Part shown: positions 25,535 through 37,500 of the stretch, piece by piece
How positions within the stretch are numbered: position 1 is the first letter of the stretch
How the letters are laid out: each line of letters begins with the position of its first letter
Position numbers and translations under genes: made by a program
Source: Aquila chrysaetos chrysaetos
Lineage: Eukaryota > Chordata > Aves > Accipitriformes > Accipitridae
Assembly (NCBI RefSeq): GCF_900496995.4
Contig: NC_044027.1
Coordinates: forward strand, 9,696,743-9,760,742
Direction of reading: 5' to 3'
DNA: 64,000 bases
Notes under the pieces: model-generated
Database searches by the model: none
What the model was told of the DNA's origin: nothing
Seen by the model: the letters and a program-made list of their open reading frames with translations, nothing else

Positions 25535-26619
25535 GATGCTCAGCAGCTTGTTAGATGTTGGCTGGAGAGGCCACAAAGGAAGACTTTCCACCTCCTTGTA
25601 CATCTAAGGCTTGTCCTTTTCAAGCTAACTTGAGATCTTCTCCCTGCGTGACCTCCCAGGAGCAGTGTGTGGCTGGCAGCACATCTGCCTGTGACATGAC
25701 AGAAGTACAGTGGAAAGAGCAGTGAATCCCATGTGCTGAGGCTTCTCCCATTAATTAAATACATCAGGACAAGATGCTGAGACTGGGGTAGAATGATGAA
25801 AAATGCAGGCCTGCTAGTAACTGCTAGATTTAAGGGTTAAGTAAGTTATCAGATATGTGGAATTAAACACAGCTGTGCACACAGCCAAAGGAGATCAGGG
25901 ACTGTGTTTGAAGAAAAGGTCTCAGTGAGCATGTTGCAGTGTAGAAAAGCTCAGGACAGTTTAAGGCAACTCTATCTCTAGATTTGCAACTTAAAAAAAA
26001 CTGCAGGTGGTGAAGCAAAAGCTGCTTGCAATTAAACTTAGGGACAAGGTGTCTGAACTAGTCCTGACTTTGTTCTGCTGTGGATCAGTGAGGAATGCTA
26101 AAGCCAACAATATCCTACAGGTTGTTCCACTGACTTCAGCCAACTGAAATGCTGCTCTGGTATTCTGCATGCTGTTCTCAGTGAATTAGCTCTGTGCCTA
26201 CAACTTAGGACAGGCTCAGTGGAGGTGTGGGAGTGCAGAGTATTCTTCTCAAGAGGAGCAGGTGGTGCCCTGGTGTACTGCTGACTTCTCTACTCCTTCC
26301 AGTTTGCCTGCTCTACCTTGTAGCTGTGGTTTGTACCTCCCTGAGTCCTGCCTTTGTAGTTCCTAGCTTTGTACTCTTAATACCTGTCTGTACCGGATGA
26401 ACTCTTAGCTTGCTTTTGGCAGAGGAAGGTGAATGCTGTTTTGAGGGCAGAAGCATTAGCTGGTAAGTCATCTCCTGGGATATGCTTCCATATCACTGTG
26501 CTCAAAATAAAGGGTATTTTTTTTTTTTGTAGATGCCTACCCTAATCTCTAGCATTTGAGGATTAACTTTAGTAGACCTCTAATACCAAAATACCAATAC
26601 CTTTTGCAAGACAAAGACT

Positions 26620-26625
26620 TTTATT
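26620..26625 (-). terminator. SSNA1 poly(A) signal
   Basis: TTTATT on the + strand gives AATAAA on the minus strand, 72 nt beyond the SSNA1 stop codon. It predicts a very short 3' UTR. Confidence 0.7.
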
Positions 26626-26696
26626 AAATGTAGCATCCTTGTACCAGAACAGCAGCTGTCCCAGACCAACAGGACTTTCCAGGTTGAAGAATAAGT

Positions 26697-26825
26697 TTAG
26701 GAATGCTTTTGTCCATGTGCTTGTTTTTCTTTCTCCTTTGAAGTACTTTGTGGCTCACTGGCTTTACCAGCATTCCCGATTTCTCCCTTCAGGACATCTA
26801 GCAATGTCTGAGAACTCTCCAGTAT
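26697..26825 (-). CDS. SSNA1: SSNA1 exon 3 (C-terminal 42 aa)
   Basis: The acceptor CTTCCCAG precedes ATACTGG at 26825. The exon encodes ILESSQTLLDVLKGEIGNAG, a short Lys/Ser/Gln-rich tail, and TAA at 26699-26697. The first 13 residues differ from human at one position, which fixes the assignment. It is separated from exon 2 by a 2,122 bp intron. Confidence 0.92.
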   Translation of the reverse strand: MLESSQTLLDVLKGEIGNAGKASEPQSTSKEKEKQAHGQKHS

Positions 26826-29273
26826 CTGGGAAGTAAATAAATAAAAATAGCTTATTTTTACATAAACTAACTGTTTCTCTTATGAGTTCCCTTCAAATTC
26901 AGCTGATCTACCTTGCAGCAAGAGGGGTTCTCCAGCGCTTACAATATCTAATTCTTGGTGATGTATTGTCCTATCTCACTGCAGGAATATCTGTGGAGGA
27001 ATTTCTCTGGTTCGTGCCCATATTCTGAATACGAAACAGCTTAACCAATTTATCTGTCTTGGAGAATGAGGTGGAGAACTTCCTGAAGCAGGCTGTGGGG
27101 TGAACTTTTGGGTTGTGGGGTTTTGTGTGTTTGTTTTTTGTTTGGTTTTTTTAAGGGAGATGTTGATACCTGGGCTTTTTAGATCAGTATTGAATTGTGC
27201 TCAGCTGACCCAGTTTCAACTGTCTTCCACTGTTAAAACTCCATGCTTTAGGTTTCTTGCTCCAAGACTAATTCAATTCCACAATGACCTTAAGTCAGAC
27301 TAAATCTTTCTTCTTATTAATTTTCTCCCATTTTTAGCTTATATTGTATGTAACATAACATTCCCTTTTATTATGCTCTAGGAAGCAAGGCTACAACAGG
27401 TTTAGGAGATCTTGCTGCCTGTCCATCTTGCCATTTTAAACTTTTAACATGATGGACAATTGCAACAATAGGATGGCAGGGTTGTAGTCCCAAAGATCAT
27501 TTACGTTCCTGTGAACCTGTGGAAATCACTAAGTGGTCAGAGAAGAGATGAAGGTAGGTGCCCTGCAGGATGAGACACCGGTAGAACATGTTGGTGGGAT
27601 CTTGCCATCTTGTCCATGGAAGAAGGTGGAGTCCTGCAACTGTCACAGGCTGGGGAAAGGCAAGGAGTGTGACTACAGACAAGAGACGTACATCCACAGG
27701 AAAGGAACTTTGTTACTGGTTTCTGTTCACAGCCTGTCTGCATTTCCTCTCCTAACCACCTCTGCTTTTTACTTACTGTGACTGCCTTTTAATTTCAATA
27801 AACATGAATTCATTTGTAGGCTGGGGGGTTGTGACTTGTATCTCGGAGAAAGTTTCTTTTAAAAGGTGCTGTTTGTTCATGTAGCTTTACAACACAGTTT
27901 CAAAGTTGTTAACTCTTTGGGCAAGTTCTCCCCTTTACCCCAAACCATCACTTCTTGAAGTAGGCTTAGAAAACTGCTCCAGTCTCATCTGAAAAATAGT
28001 TGTCACCGGAAGGTACTGACTTTGGGAGATGAAGAGGGTCTGATACAGAGTAGTGACCATATTAAAAGAAACAAATGGGAAAAGGAGAATGTAGATAGCA
28101 GCTAGTAGGGGAAGGGGTGCTCTTGAACCGAACAGCTCCTTATTACCAATAGAGGGAAGATTATTGCTTATCAGAAAGTGGGCTGGAAAGATCCTTTTAT
28201 TTTTTTAAAAAGCTGAGTGGTGTGTAATTCAAAAGTGAATTCAGCTGTTCTCCTATATGCAGGATGAAGCCGTCCCTGCCTGGCAGAGTTTAAAATCCAG
28301 GAAAGGTGAAGGGGCTGAGCCATCCCAGTAACTGAAATAACAGCCCTTGCACTATTCCCCTCCTTCCCACTCCTTTACTGATCCAACATTTCTTCTTCTT
28401 TCTTTAATGATATTATCATCATATTATTCCATTAAAGATGGGAGAAATTACATGAAGAGTTGGGCAAAAAGCGTCTAGTAGGCCAACAGCTCTGTCATCG
28501 GTTTGTTGTTACCTGTGTGAATTCACGGCCTTCTGGGTCAGTGTCTTGTCTCTGGTTTCCTCCTTCCCTGTCCCCCCAGTGATGGTTTGTGAGGTGCTCC
28601 TTCTGGGGGGGCCCATTCCAAGGAACATTTTGAGTATTTTGACAATATGCTTTAGCTTAACCTCCAGTTTCGCTCCCCCAGCTCTAAGGCCCTGCTGCGC
28701 CTCTCTCTGTCACGATCTGCGGTGCTTGCCGTGGGCCCTCGGGGGCAGCTGAAGGCGGGGCGATGCCCGCGCCCTTCGGCACCGTCGGGCGTCGCTTCCC
28801 CGAGCCCCAGCAGCGCGGCACCCAACCCAACCCCAGCCTCCCCGTTAAGGGGGACCGCCTGTGCCGGGAGCTCCGTCCCGCCCGGCCCCGGGCAGCGGCA
28901 GGACGCGTCGCCCCGGGGCCGGGCGGGGAGCCCCGGGCGGCGGGTACCTTGCCGTAGGCCGCCTCGGTCTCGGCGATGGTCCTGTCGAGCTCGCCGCGGG
29001 CGGCCAGGTGCCGCGCCAGGCTCTCGCTGGTGCGGGCCAGCCGCTCGGTCAGCGCCCCGATCCGGCCCTGCAGCCGGCTCCGCTCCGCCTCCTCCTCCCG
29101 GATCCGCCCGCTCAGCTCCTCCCGCCGGGCGCGCAGCTCCGCCAGCCCTGCGCGGCACGGACCCGTCAGCCCCGGCCTCGGCCTCGGCCTCGGCCCCGGC
29201 CCCGGCCCCGGCGCCGCTCACCCTCCCGCAGCTCCGCGTCGTACCCCCGCAGCGCGGCCGCCGGCCCGCTCAT
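26697..29273 (-). CDS. SSNA1: SSNA1 / NA14, microtubule-associated coiled-coil protein (three exons)
   Basis: Coding exons on the minus strand are 29273-29222, 29147-28948 and 26825-26697; phases agree and the product is 126 aa. SSNA1 is a small, self-assembling coiled coil at centrioles, basal bodies and axons that nucleates and branches microtubules. The first 84 residues align without gaps to the human protein: ALRGYDAEL, RREEL, the REEEAER segment and DRTIAETEAAY are the anchors. Exon 3 begins ILESSQTLLDVLK, matching human ILESSQTLLSVLK, then diverges into a basic Lys/Gln-rich tail ending QKHS. Human SSNA1 is 119 aa. Intron 1 is only 74 bp and filled by a hexanucleotide repeat. The gene is head-to-head with ANAPC2 and tail-to-tail with TPRN, as in human. 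Confidence 0.92.
28948..29273 (-). CDS. SSNA1: SSNA1 exons 1 and 2 (residues 1-84)
   Basis: Exon 1 (29273-29222) encodes MSGPAAALRGYDAELRE plus one G and ends at a GTGAGC donor. Exon 2 (29147-28948) follows a CGCAG acceptor and ends GGCAAG|GTACCC. The coiled coil is strikingly rich in Arg, Ala and Glu and poor in Lys compared with human, in step with the very high GC of the region. Human AAYLK reads AAYGK here. Confidence 0.92.
29148..29221 (-). other. SSNA1 intron 1 (74 bp) carrying GGGGCC/GAGGCC repeats
   Basis: Read on the coding (minus) strand, the intron holds three GGGGCC and three GAGGCC units plus a GGCGCC unit (29174-29215) between a GTGAGC donor and a GCGCAG acceptor. More than half of the intron is repeat. 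Confidence 0.85.
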
Positions 29274-29336
29274 CGCCCCGGCCCGGCCCGGCCCAACGTC
29301 CCGCCGCGCCCCGCCTCTTCCTGCGGCGCGGCCCGC
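29274..29336. promoter_or_regulatory. 63-bp bidirectional promoter between SSNA1 and ANAPC2 start codons
   Basis: The SSNA1 ATG (29273-29271, minus) and the ANAPC2 ATG (29337-29339, plus) are separated by 63 bp. The spacer contains a GC-box core CCCCGCC (29309-29315) and CTTCCTG (29317-29323), an ETS-type GGAA motif on the minus strand. There is no TATA box. Both transcripts must start within this spacer or inside the partner's first exon or 5' UTR. Confidence 0.8.
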
Positions 29337-31557
29337 ATGGAGCCGCCGGCGGGCGCGGAGCTCTCGGCCGCCTGGCACACGCTCAGCACCGCCCTGGTGC
29401 CGCCCGCCGCCCTGGGGCTGGTGAGCGGCCGTGGCCGGGCCGGGAGGCGCGGAGGGCGGGGGGGGGCTGCGGCCGCGCCGGGCCCGCCGCGGGGGCGGGC
29501 AGGGGCCCGGGCCCGGGCCCGGGGGAGGACGCGGCGCTCCCCGCTCGCCTCACGCCGCCGCCCGCGGGTCTCCGGGCCCTGTGGGGCCCAGGGCAGGCCC
29601 CGAGCCCGCCGCTCTGCCGCTCCGCCGCCCCCCGGGGTGGCTGAGGTGGTCCCAGCCGGTCCCCTCCGCTCCTGGGTCCGGTTTTCGGTGCTGCCGCCGG
29701 GCAATTGGCAGCTGGCGGGAGGAACGACTGGAGCTGCCGGCTTGGGAAGAGGGGAAAGGGGGATCCGGCGGTGCGGCGGCTTGTGTTTGTTCGGGGGGCC
29801 GTCGGGGAAAGGCCGCGGGGGCCCGGCCGAACCCCTCCTCCCCCATCACGCCGGCCAGGAAAGCGGCCATGCCAAAGAGAGGTGCTGCTTCCCCCGTCCG
29901 CGCTGCGGCTCTGCTCCCCGCTTGCTCCCCGAGGGAGCTAAGTTCGGCCACGGCAGGTTTTGCCCCAGAGCCTGGCTTTTCGGGGACCCGAGGGTGGGTC
30001 GCGGCACTCCGGCCAGCGCATGTGTCCTGCAGCAGCCGCCGACAGGGACAGCGATGGAGGGTGTTGGGTGTCAGGCCTGGGAGGTGGGCACTGGGCTGCA
30101 GGCAGCGGGCTGAGACCCCAGCAGGGGTCCATGGAGGAACGGCATGCGCCTGGTGCTGTTTGACAGCAGAGTCCGTGTGCATTTGGTCCCCGCTCTTTGA
30201 GATGAGCGGTCTCTTCTGCCACAGATCCTCCGAGAGAAGTCTTTATGCGCGCTTAAGTCGGTATCCCCTCCGCTTTTCAGGCAGCACCAAGGTCCAATGC
30301 TGTGGGGCCGCTGAAGGATGCCGACCTGCGGGCAGCCCTGGACGTGCTGCGGTGTTACGACTTGCACTCGATCGTGGAGGAGTGGTTCATCGAGGTGCTG
30401 CAGACCGACCTGCAGGCAAATATAGCTCCTGAGTTCTGGAACTGCATCGGCCAGTATGAAAACACGGCTGAGGAGCCCCAGTGCTCCTCGCTCCTTCTGG
30501 ACGCGTTTTGTCTTCTCAAGTGCCGCCTGGACCCCTACCTTAACAGTCTGGAACTTCTAGAGAGGTGGACCAAGGCCGGCTTGCTCCTGGGAACAGGTGC
30601 TCAGATGCTGCAAGAAAAGGTCTACACAATGTTCAAAGCTATCCTTTTCTTCTCCACTACCAAATCCTTCCAGGAAATGATCCAGCAGTTCTACAGCCGC
30701 ACTTTTAGGATATATATGCGGCAGTGGAAGAAAGGAGAAGATGGATCGAACGAGTGTGAGAGCAGCATGAGTGAGACCGAGCAGGAGAGTGATACGGAGG
30801 AGGGTGGAGCAGAGAGCCCGCTGTGCGCAGGCTGCAGCACCAAGAGGGAGCAGTGCTGGTGCCCCAAAGCCATGGAGCAGTTTCAGCAGCTCAATGACAT
30901 TCTGTACGTAGATCTCGGGGTGGCGGCTGTCACTCAGAACAAGCAGATGGTCTGGATGGGGAGCACCAGCAGGTTTGCTTGATACCTGAAAACAGTAGGA
31001 GTTACATGTGAGGTCAGGCTGTATCATGGTACTGGGTAGAGAACTTGACACAGGGTTTCTGCAACCGGTTGCCAAGTGGTGGTTGAACTAGAGCAGGTTT
31101 TTAGACAGAAAGTTCATCTCTGTGGATATGAGAATATCTTCCTCTTGCTCTAAGGCCTTCTGTCCACAAGGAAGCAAACTCTTCTAAATGAAAAAGCTTT
31201 TGATGGCTAGAAAATAATGTTTCTAAGGAAAATGGGATAGCAGTAGTGACGTGTTATATATGTAGTACATCTGTGTGGGCTATCAGAGCATTTAAACTAA
31301 GAGCTAGGCCTGCATGTGTGGAGCTTACAGGGTGAAAGGTGCCTTCAGGTAGTTAGATTTTTCTTTATTTGCTTGTACCTTTGCTTCCATATGCTCTGAA
31401 TTGGGTCGCTGTCTGTGTCTGTAGCCGCCGGCTGAATTTGCTGGAGAGAGTGAGCGCCGATGCCGTCACGACCATCTTGCACAGGATGATAGAGGAGAGG
31501 ATGGAGCAAAGGTGCAGGGGGGAGTACGAGCACTCCTTCCTGAATGAGTTCCAGGAG
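29337..31557 (+). CDS. ANAPC2: ANAPC2 exons 1-3 (N-terminal cullin-repeat region)
   Basis: Exon 1 encodes a 28-residue N terminus, shorter than human, ending VPPAALGL. Exon 2 (623 bp) encodes LHSIVEEWFIEVLQTDLQAN, FFSTTKSFQEMIQQFY, an acidic/Ser-rich linker (ESSMSETEQESDTEEGG) and CAGCSTKREQCWC. Exon 3 encodes RRLNLLERVSADAVTTILH up to FLNEFQE. In birds, as in human, the acidic linker precedes the Cys cluster. Confidence 0.95.
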
Positions 31558-34500
31558 GTAAGGCAGGCGTGCAGGCAGCGAGGGCCCTTCCTTTGGAGAT
31601 GCGCAGCTGCTCCTGTTACTGCTTTAGCAGCTCAGGCTAAAAGTGGATTCCACAAAAACACCTGGTCCAGAGCTATGACTCCCACCATCCCTAGCAGAAG
31701 AAGTGATTTTGATTTAATGCTAGAGGGGAAGGTTTGCTCTGACCTGTGCATAATGGACCATTATATTTCACCTGGTGATGTCCCTAGTAATGAGGGAATT
31801 TCTGTGGTTCTGTTTTGCAAACTACAAGAACATGTAGTGCCACCCAGCCTGCAGAGAACCCTCCCTCTGTGTAGGTGGGGTCATAATTTGAATTTGTGTG
31901 GTTGTTTTCTTTCTTCTTCCCAATTTTTCAGCATCCCTTTAAAATAGGAAGCGAAGCTGGGAGGTGATGCTCTGGCATTGATCTTACCAGTGGGCCACAT
32001 ACAGAATTAAAGTCCTTCCTTGCACCTACCCATTGTTTTCCTGCTACCTTAAACCGAGTTTGCGTTGGGCTGTTTACCCAGTGTGACCTTAAAATAAAAT
32101 TCTTCTCCGGGTTATGGCTTTTCCAGGGTACAGTCCTGGCTCTGCAGGCTTGCCCTGCGCTCTTTGTTCCTCGATGCATGACCTTGCCTTTTCCTGTGTT
32201 GAAGAACAATGCGTGAAGTGAGGTTGCCATGCAAACCAGACTGCTCTCCATGGTTGCCCTAGCTGCCTTGCTGTTTGCTGTGCCGGCCATTTTTTTTGTC
32301 CGCAAATATCGGCAGTCATTTTATATTTACTTCCCTTTAGTTGCTGTGCAACACTTTATTGGACCTAGTGTGAAATGCTTCTGGATGACCTGGAGATTGT
32401 TTAAGGACATTTTAAGGGCACCAGAGAAAATGCAACTGCATTCTGTTTGTCAGACGTTGCAGAAGGTCCTCTTGCTCCCACCGCTTCAGAAGGGCCAGCG
32501 TGTTTGGCTGCAGAATATTGGAGCATGTCAGAAGTAGGAAGAGATGATTTAAAAAAAAAACAACAGTAAAAGCAGTATCCAAATTGGGAAGCTATTTCAA
32601 AAAAAAGACAAAAAGCACAAGCCTGGCAAGCTAAAGGTAAAATAGAAGTCTGAGAAACAGCTTCCTAAAAGTACAAAGTGCTGACAGCAAACCCCCTTTC
32701 CAGACACATCAGCAGCAGTCTGGAGCATCAGCTGCTAATCAGGCTATAGCAGGAGCACTCAGAGAAGATAAACCCATGGGGAAAAATGGGTTGGTTTGAT
32801 AATAATTGTATTCCTTAAAATTGAGTTGCTTTGCATCAGTTAGTCCTTTCCTTTTGTTCTTTAGGAGAGTTCTTTATCAGCTTTTCCACAGTTTTGCCCA
32901 GATGTTCTGTAGTTCTCACATTTGTCCTGCCTTGTAATTAGCAGAACTCATGCATTCCTTCAGTGTTTCCTCAGTTGAGTAGATAATTAAAAATTAACAT
33001 AATCAAACCAGATCTGAAATTAGCATTTTTGTTTCAGGCTGTCCAAATCCAGTTATCAAAAAAGATTAATATTTACTAGCTATTAATACTCAAATACTAT
33101 CCCAGGAAGTGCTACACATTTGCCACCTTAAAGTAAAAATAAAATTTAAAAAAAGCATTTCTTTTTAATATCTGGATATTGTAGTTGAGTACATTTGAAA
33201 TTTGACAATTACACATTTCTCTGTAGAAAACTAGATCTCGAATATAAAAAAACTACCTTCTGATGCTCTCTGTTCAGGTTTTTATTTTATTATTCAGTGA
33301 CTAGGCTGGTGGTTGAGGTCTTGGTTTCAAGTGCCTGAGTTTGGTTGGTAAGAGTATGTCTGTGAGTCCTTGGGATGGCTTGCTTGCTCTTCATTGATTT
33401 CAGGAGTCATAGAAATTTTGGGCCAAGGATGATGTGATGGGCAATTTGCTCATATTCTCGTAAAGAGAATAGTTCTGCAAGTATAGAATGGAATGGAATT
33501 CTGCAAAAACAGAATAGTCTGCAAGTTTTTTAATATACCCTATCCTTTTTGGAGCCCAGCGTGTATGCACAGTCCTCAATCACCCTTTACCTTCTCATAC
33601 ACATCTGCATAGTCCATATCCTTTATCTTTAGTTAAAGTTCACATTCTTTCAGCTAGGCTTTCCTTGGCTATAACCCAGGCCAGGGTGCATTTGGAGAGC
33701 AGCTGGAGGTAATGCTGTCCTTGGCTAGCTGCTCATTTCTGCTTGCTGTGGTAGCTGCCCTGGTGATGGGGTAAGTGTGGGATGTGGTTGTGCATCCAGC
33801 TGTGGTATTCACCATCTCTGTACCCTCCCTCTCCTTTCGCAGTGGATTGAGAAAGTGATTGGCTGGCTCAGCAGGGTTTTTCTGCAAGATGGTCCCTTGG
33901 CACGCTCCTCTCCAGAAGCTAGCAGCACCTTGAAGCGCTGGCGGTGCCACGTCCAAAGGTTCTTCTACCGCATCTATGCCAGCATGCGCATTGAAGAGCT
34001 CTTCAGCATTATTCGAGGTAGGTGGGACCCATTCAGTGTGCATTCACTCTTGGACTTGGTTTGGATGAATGGTAGATCTGTCTTCATCTCCTGATGTGCC
34101 ACGCTGTCTCCTCTTGCCTTCCCACAAGAGCATGGCGTTGTTTCTAATCACTGCTTAGTTTGTAGATTTCCCAGAGTCGAAGCCTGCTGTGGAGGACCTC
34201 AAGTTCTGCCTGGAAAGGACTAATCAGAGGCAGCAGCTGCTCAGCTCCCTGAAAAGTGCTCTGGAAATGCGACTTCTGCATCCTGGTGGGTTTTACATCC
34301 CCGCATATATCATAACACTGTAAGGAGCCTGGGCATGAGTGGGGATCTACTGGGAACCATCATCTGATTTCGTGTTTGATGAGTGGGAGGCAGCCAGGCT
34401 GTGCCCATCGCGTGCTCCCTGTGTTCGAGTGTGCATGGGCAGCAGTAGCTGATTATATCCCAGCCCCTTCTTGCCTCATTTCTGCAGTATGGTGAGGAGC

Positions 34501-37500
34501 TGAGCTAGAAGTTTAGCTTTGGTCCAGGTGGATAAAGTCTTCTCTGCTGTGTGTGGTCTGAGCTCCTAATGCACAATCTGGGCTCAACTGGTTTGTAGTA
34601 GTCTCTGAGCCTGTGTTCGCGGTTGGAACTGGTTTCTCAGACATACGGATCCGATCTCTCCCTTTGGCTGGGGCAGTAGGGCAGCAAGCCCTTCGCCTCC
34701 GACTCCATGGATCGAACAGAGGGCTTAGAGCATCCCAAGCTCCTTGCGTCCAAGCCATTAGTCTGTGCTCTGGGACTCTTGACTCCCTCTGTCCCTCTCC
34801 TGTAGGAGTCAACACATCTGACATCATCACTCTGTATATCTCGGCCATCAAGGCCTTGCGGGAGCTTGACCCTTCCATGGTTATCCTCGAGGTCGCCTGT
34901 GAACCCATCAGGAAGTATCTGAGGTAAGAGGCTTGCAGGGCAGTCTTACACATCCCCTTTCCCTCTCCTTCCCTTCACTTGCTCTGTTTCTCTTCCCTGT
35001 TGGCAGGACTCGGGAAGACACGGTGCGGCAGATTGTGGCTGGTCTCACAGGGGATGCTGAGGGCTCTGGTGATCTTGCAAACGAGCTCTCGAAAGCTGAC
35101 CCGGTGACCCTGGAGAACGGCCAGGAGAGTGATGATGACATCTCAGAACCAGGGGACTGGGTTCCTGACCCGGTTGATGCAGATCCAGGTTAGATGCCAA
35201 GACCAGAAGTCCTGACAGCCTGCTGTTTTCCCCAGTGAGCTGTAGTCTTGAGCAGCTCATCTGCTAGTCCTCTAGAGCTGAGCTGGGCTGGGGCAGGTCT
35301 CTGTTAATCTCATGCTGTTGTCTGCTGGATTTCACTAGGAAAATCAAGTTCCAAGCGTCGGTCCTCGGACATCATCAGCCTGCTGGTGAGCATCTATGGC
35401 AGCAAGGACCTGTTTATCAACGAATACCGCACGCTTCTGGCTGACCGGCTGCTACATCAGTTCAACTACAGTGCTGAGAGGTGAGGTCCAAGTGCCCAAC
35501 TCCAGGGCTTTCTATGGTAAAATCACCTGATAAAGGTGTGCTTCAGACTCAGTCCTATGAACGGCTGTTTCTGGAGCCAGGAATGTCTTTGGCCATTTCC
35601 TCTGCAGCTTGGGATTTGCATCTAGAATTTCATGCACTCACCTCTTCTCAGCTGCTTCCTGCTCAGTCCTTCCCTTGTCTTGCACTAATAGGGCAGCAGG
35701 TAGGAAATTGGAGGCACTGACACCCTCTTAGCTCCATCCCACATGTTCTGGTGGCCCTCACAACCTGCACAGGCTGCTTAGGGTCAGCAGAAAGTGTCGA
35801 AGTAAGAAAAAGGGATGAAGTGTCAGGAAACCTCAGTTGCAACCCAACTATGTCTCTTGATTCAACAGCTGCAGTGGTTTTCTCTTCTGTGAAATGCAGC
35901 TAGTGCGAGCCACGGCTGGGATAGGCAGTCTCAGGCAAGGGGCTTGCCAAATGCTGAGGTTGCACTGTGTTGTTAAGGGGGATGGCTAGGTGCCGTGCTC
36001 GTCCAAATGAAAGGGATGGGAAGGTCTTCAAAAAGCTGCTGGCCTACAGAGAAAGTGACCGTTCCTCACTTAGATGCTAGGAGGCATCCTGTTCAGCTAA
36101 TGTGCTTTGCGAGGCTTCCTAGGAAGATCACCCTTGTGCCAGGGACTGCATTCTTGGCTGTGCTGCAAGGGGTGGAGGCCGAGCCAGGCTTATCTGTCTG
36201 AGGGACCTGTGTCTGATCTATTGTTTCTCTTATCAGGGAAATCCGCAATGTGGAGCTGCTGAAGCTGCGGTTTGGTGAAGCTCAGATGCACTATTGTGAA
36301 GTCATGTTAAAAGTAACTTTTGGGTTTTTTTTCTTTAAATTCAAGTCCTGGGTGTTTGAGCTCATTAGGGAAGGGGAGAGACTTGAGGAGTGACCCAAAA
36401 AGGGTCTTTTAGGAAAGTGGGGTTCCCAAAATCCCAGTGAGGGGGCTGATTTGTGACAGGCAGAAGTGCACTCAAAATCATCTCTGTTTTTTAAGCCCTG
36501 TGGATCAGGTTATCAGCTCTGGGAGATGGTTGCTCTGGTGCTGTTGTCGCTCCTGCACTTCCTGCAGTACAGTATTCTGGTGTTGAAGAGCTGGGCTCTT
36601 CCAGCTCCTCTAGGGTTGGGACTCTGGAGTTTAATTCACTTCAAGCACTGTGGGAAGAACACTGTCCTGGTTTCAGCTGGGATAGAGTTAATTGTCTTCC
36701 TAGTAGCTGGTACGGTGCTATGTTTTGAGTTCAGTATGAGAAGAATGTTGATAACACACTGATGTTTTCAGTTGTTGCTAAGTAATGTTTAGTCTAAAGT
36801 CAAGGATTTTTCAGCTTCTAGTGCTCAGCCAGCGAGAAAGCTGGAGTGACACAAGAAGTTGGGATGGGACACAGCCAGAGCAGCTGACCCAAAGTGGCCA
36901 ACGGGGTATTCCATACCATGGGACATCATGTCTAGTATATAAACTGGGGGGTGTAGGGGTAGGGCATAGCTGCTCGGGGATTAACTGGGCGTCGATCAGC
37001 GGGTGGTGAGCAATTGCACTGTGCATCACTTGTATATTCCAATCCTTTTATTATTACTGTTGTCATTTTATTAGTGTTATCATTATCATTATTAGTTTCT
37101 TCTGTTCTATTAAACCGTTCTTATCTCAACCCACAAGTTTTAGTTCTTTTCCCAATTTTGTCCAGCATTCCACGGTGGGGGGCGGGGTGAGAGCAAGCAG
37201 CTGCGTGGTGCTTAGTTGCTGGCTGGGTTTAAACCACGACAAACACGGGTCTGGAGGGACTGCAGTGTAGGCTAGTGTTGAGCTGTAAGCCCTTCCTCAA
37301 CCTCCCCACAAATGTTTGAGTACGTAGCAGACTTTCTAGTAGACACACATGATCATGTTCTTTCCAATGTCCCTATCATCATTTGGAGACAATGCTAGTC
37401 ACCTTGTTTAATCTTCTCCTTTACTAAGGGTTAGCACTGACTTGGAAGAGAAGGAGCTGCCTTAGCTTCCTCTGCCTTTTCCAGGATATGGCTGACTCGC

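Larger units (their letters stand above)
24053..26619. other. TPRN 3' UTR and convergent spacer to SSNA1
   Basis: A canonical AATAAA at 24664-24669 lies about 610 nt after the TPRN stop and is the likeliest + strand poly(A) signal. The rest holds a 22-A run at 25513-25534 and no recognised gene. Confidence 0.5.
28740..29850. promoter_or_regulatory. CpG island over the SSNA1-ANAPC2 start region
   Basis: CpG dinucleotides are dense from about 28740 to 29850, covering SSNA1 exons 1-2, the shared 63 bp spacer, ANAPC2 exon 1 and the first part of ANAPC2 intron 1. AT-rich DNA flanks it on the left. Confidence 0.75.

Noticed and set aside
28722..30113. 463-codon + strand ORF across the SSNA1-ANAPC2 start region
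   Set aside because: It runs antisense to SSNA1 and across ANAPC2 exon 1 in another frame; composition is low-complexity and no family is recognisable. Overlapping ORFs there are also CpG-island shadows.
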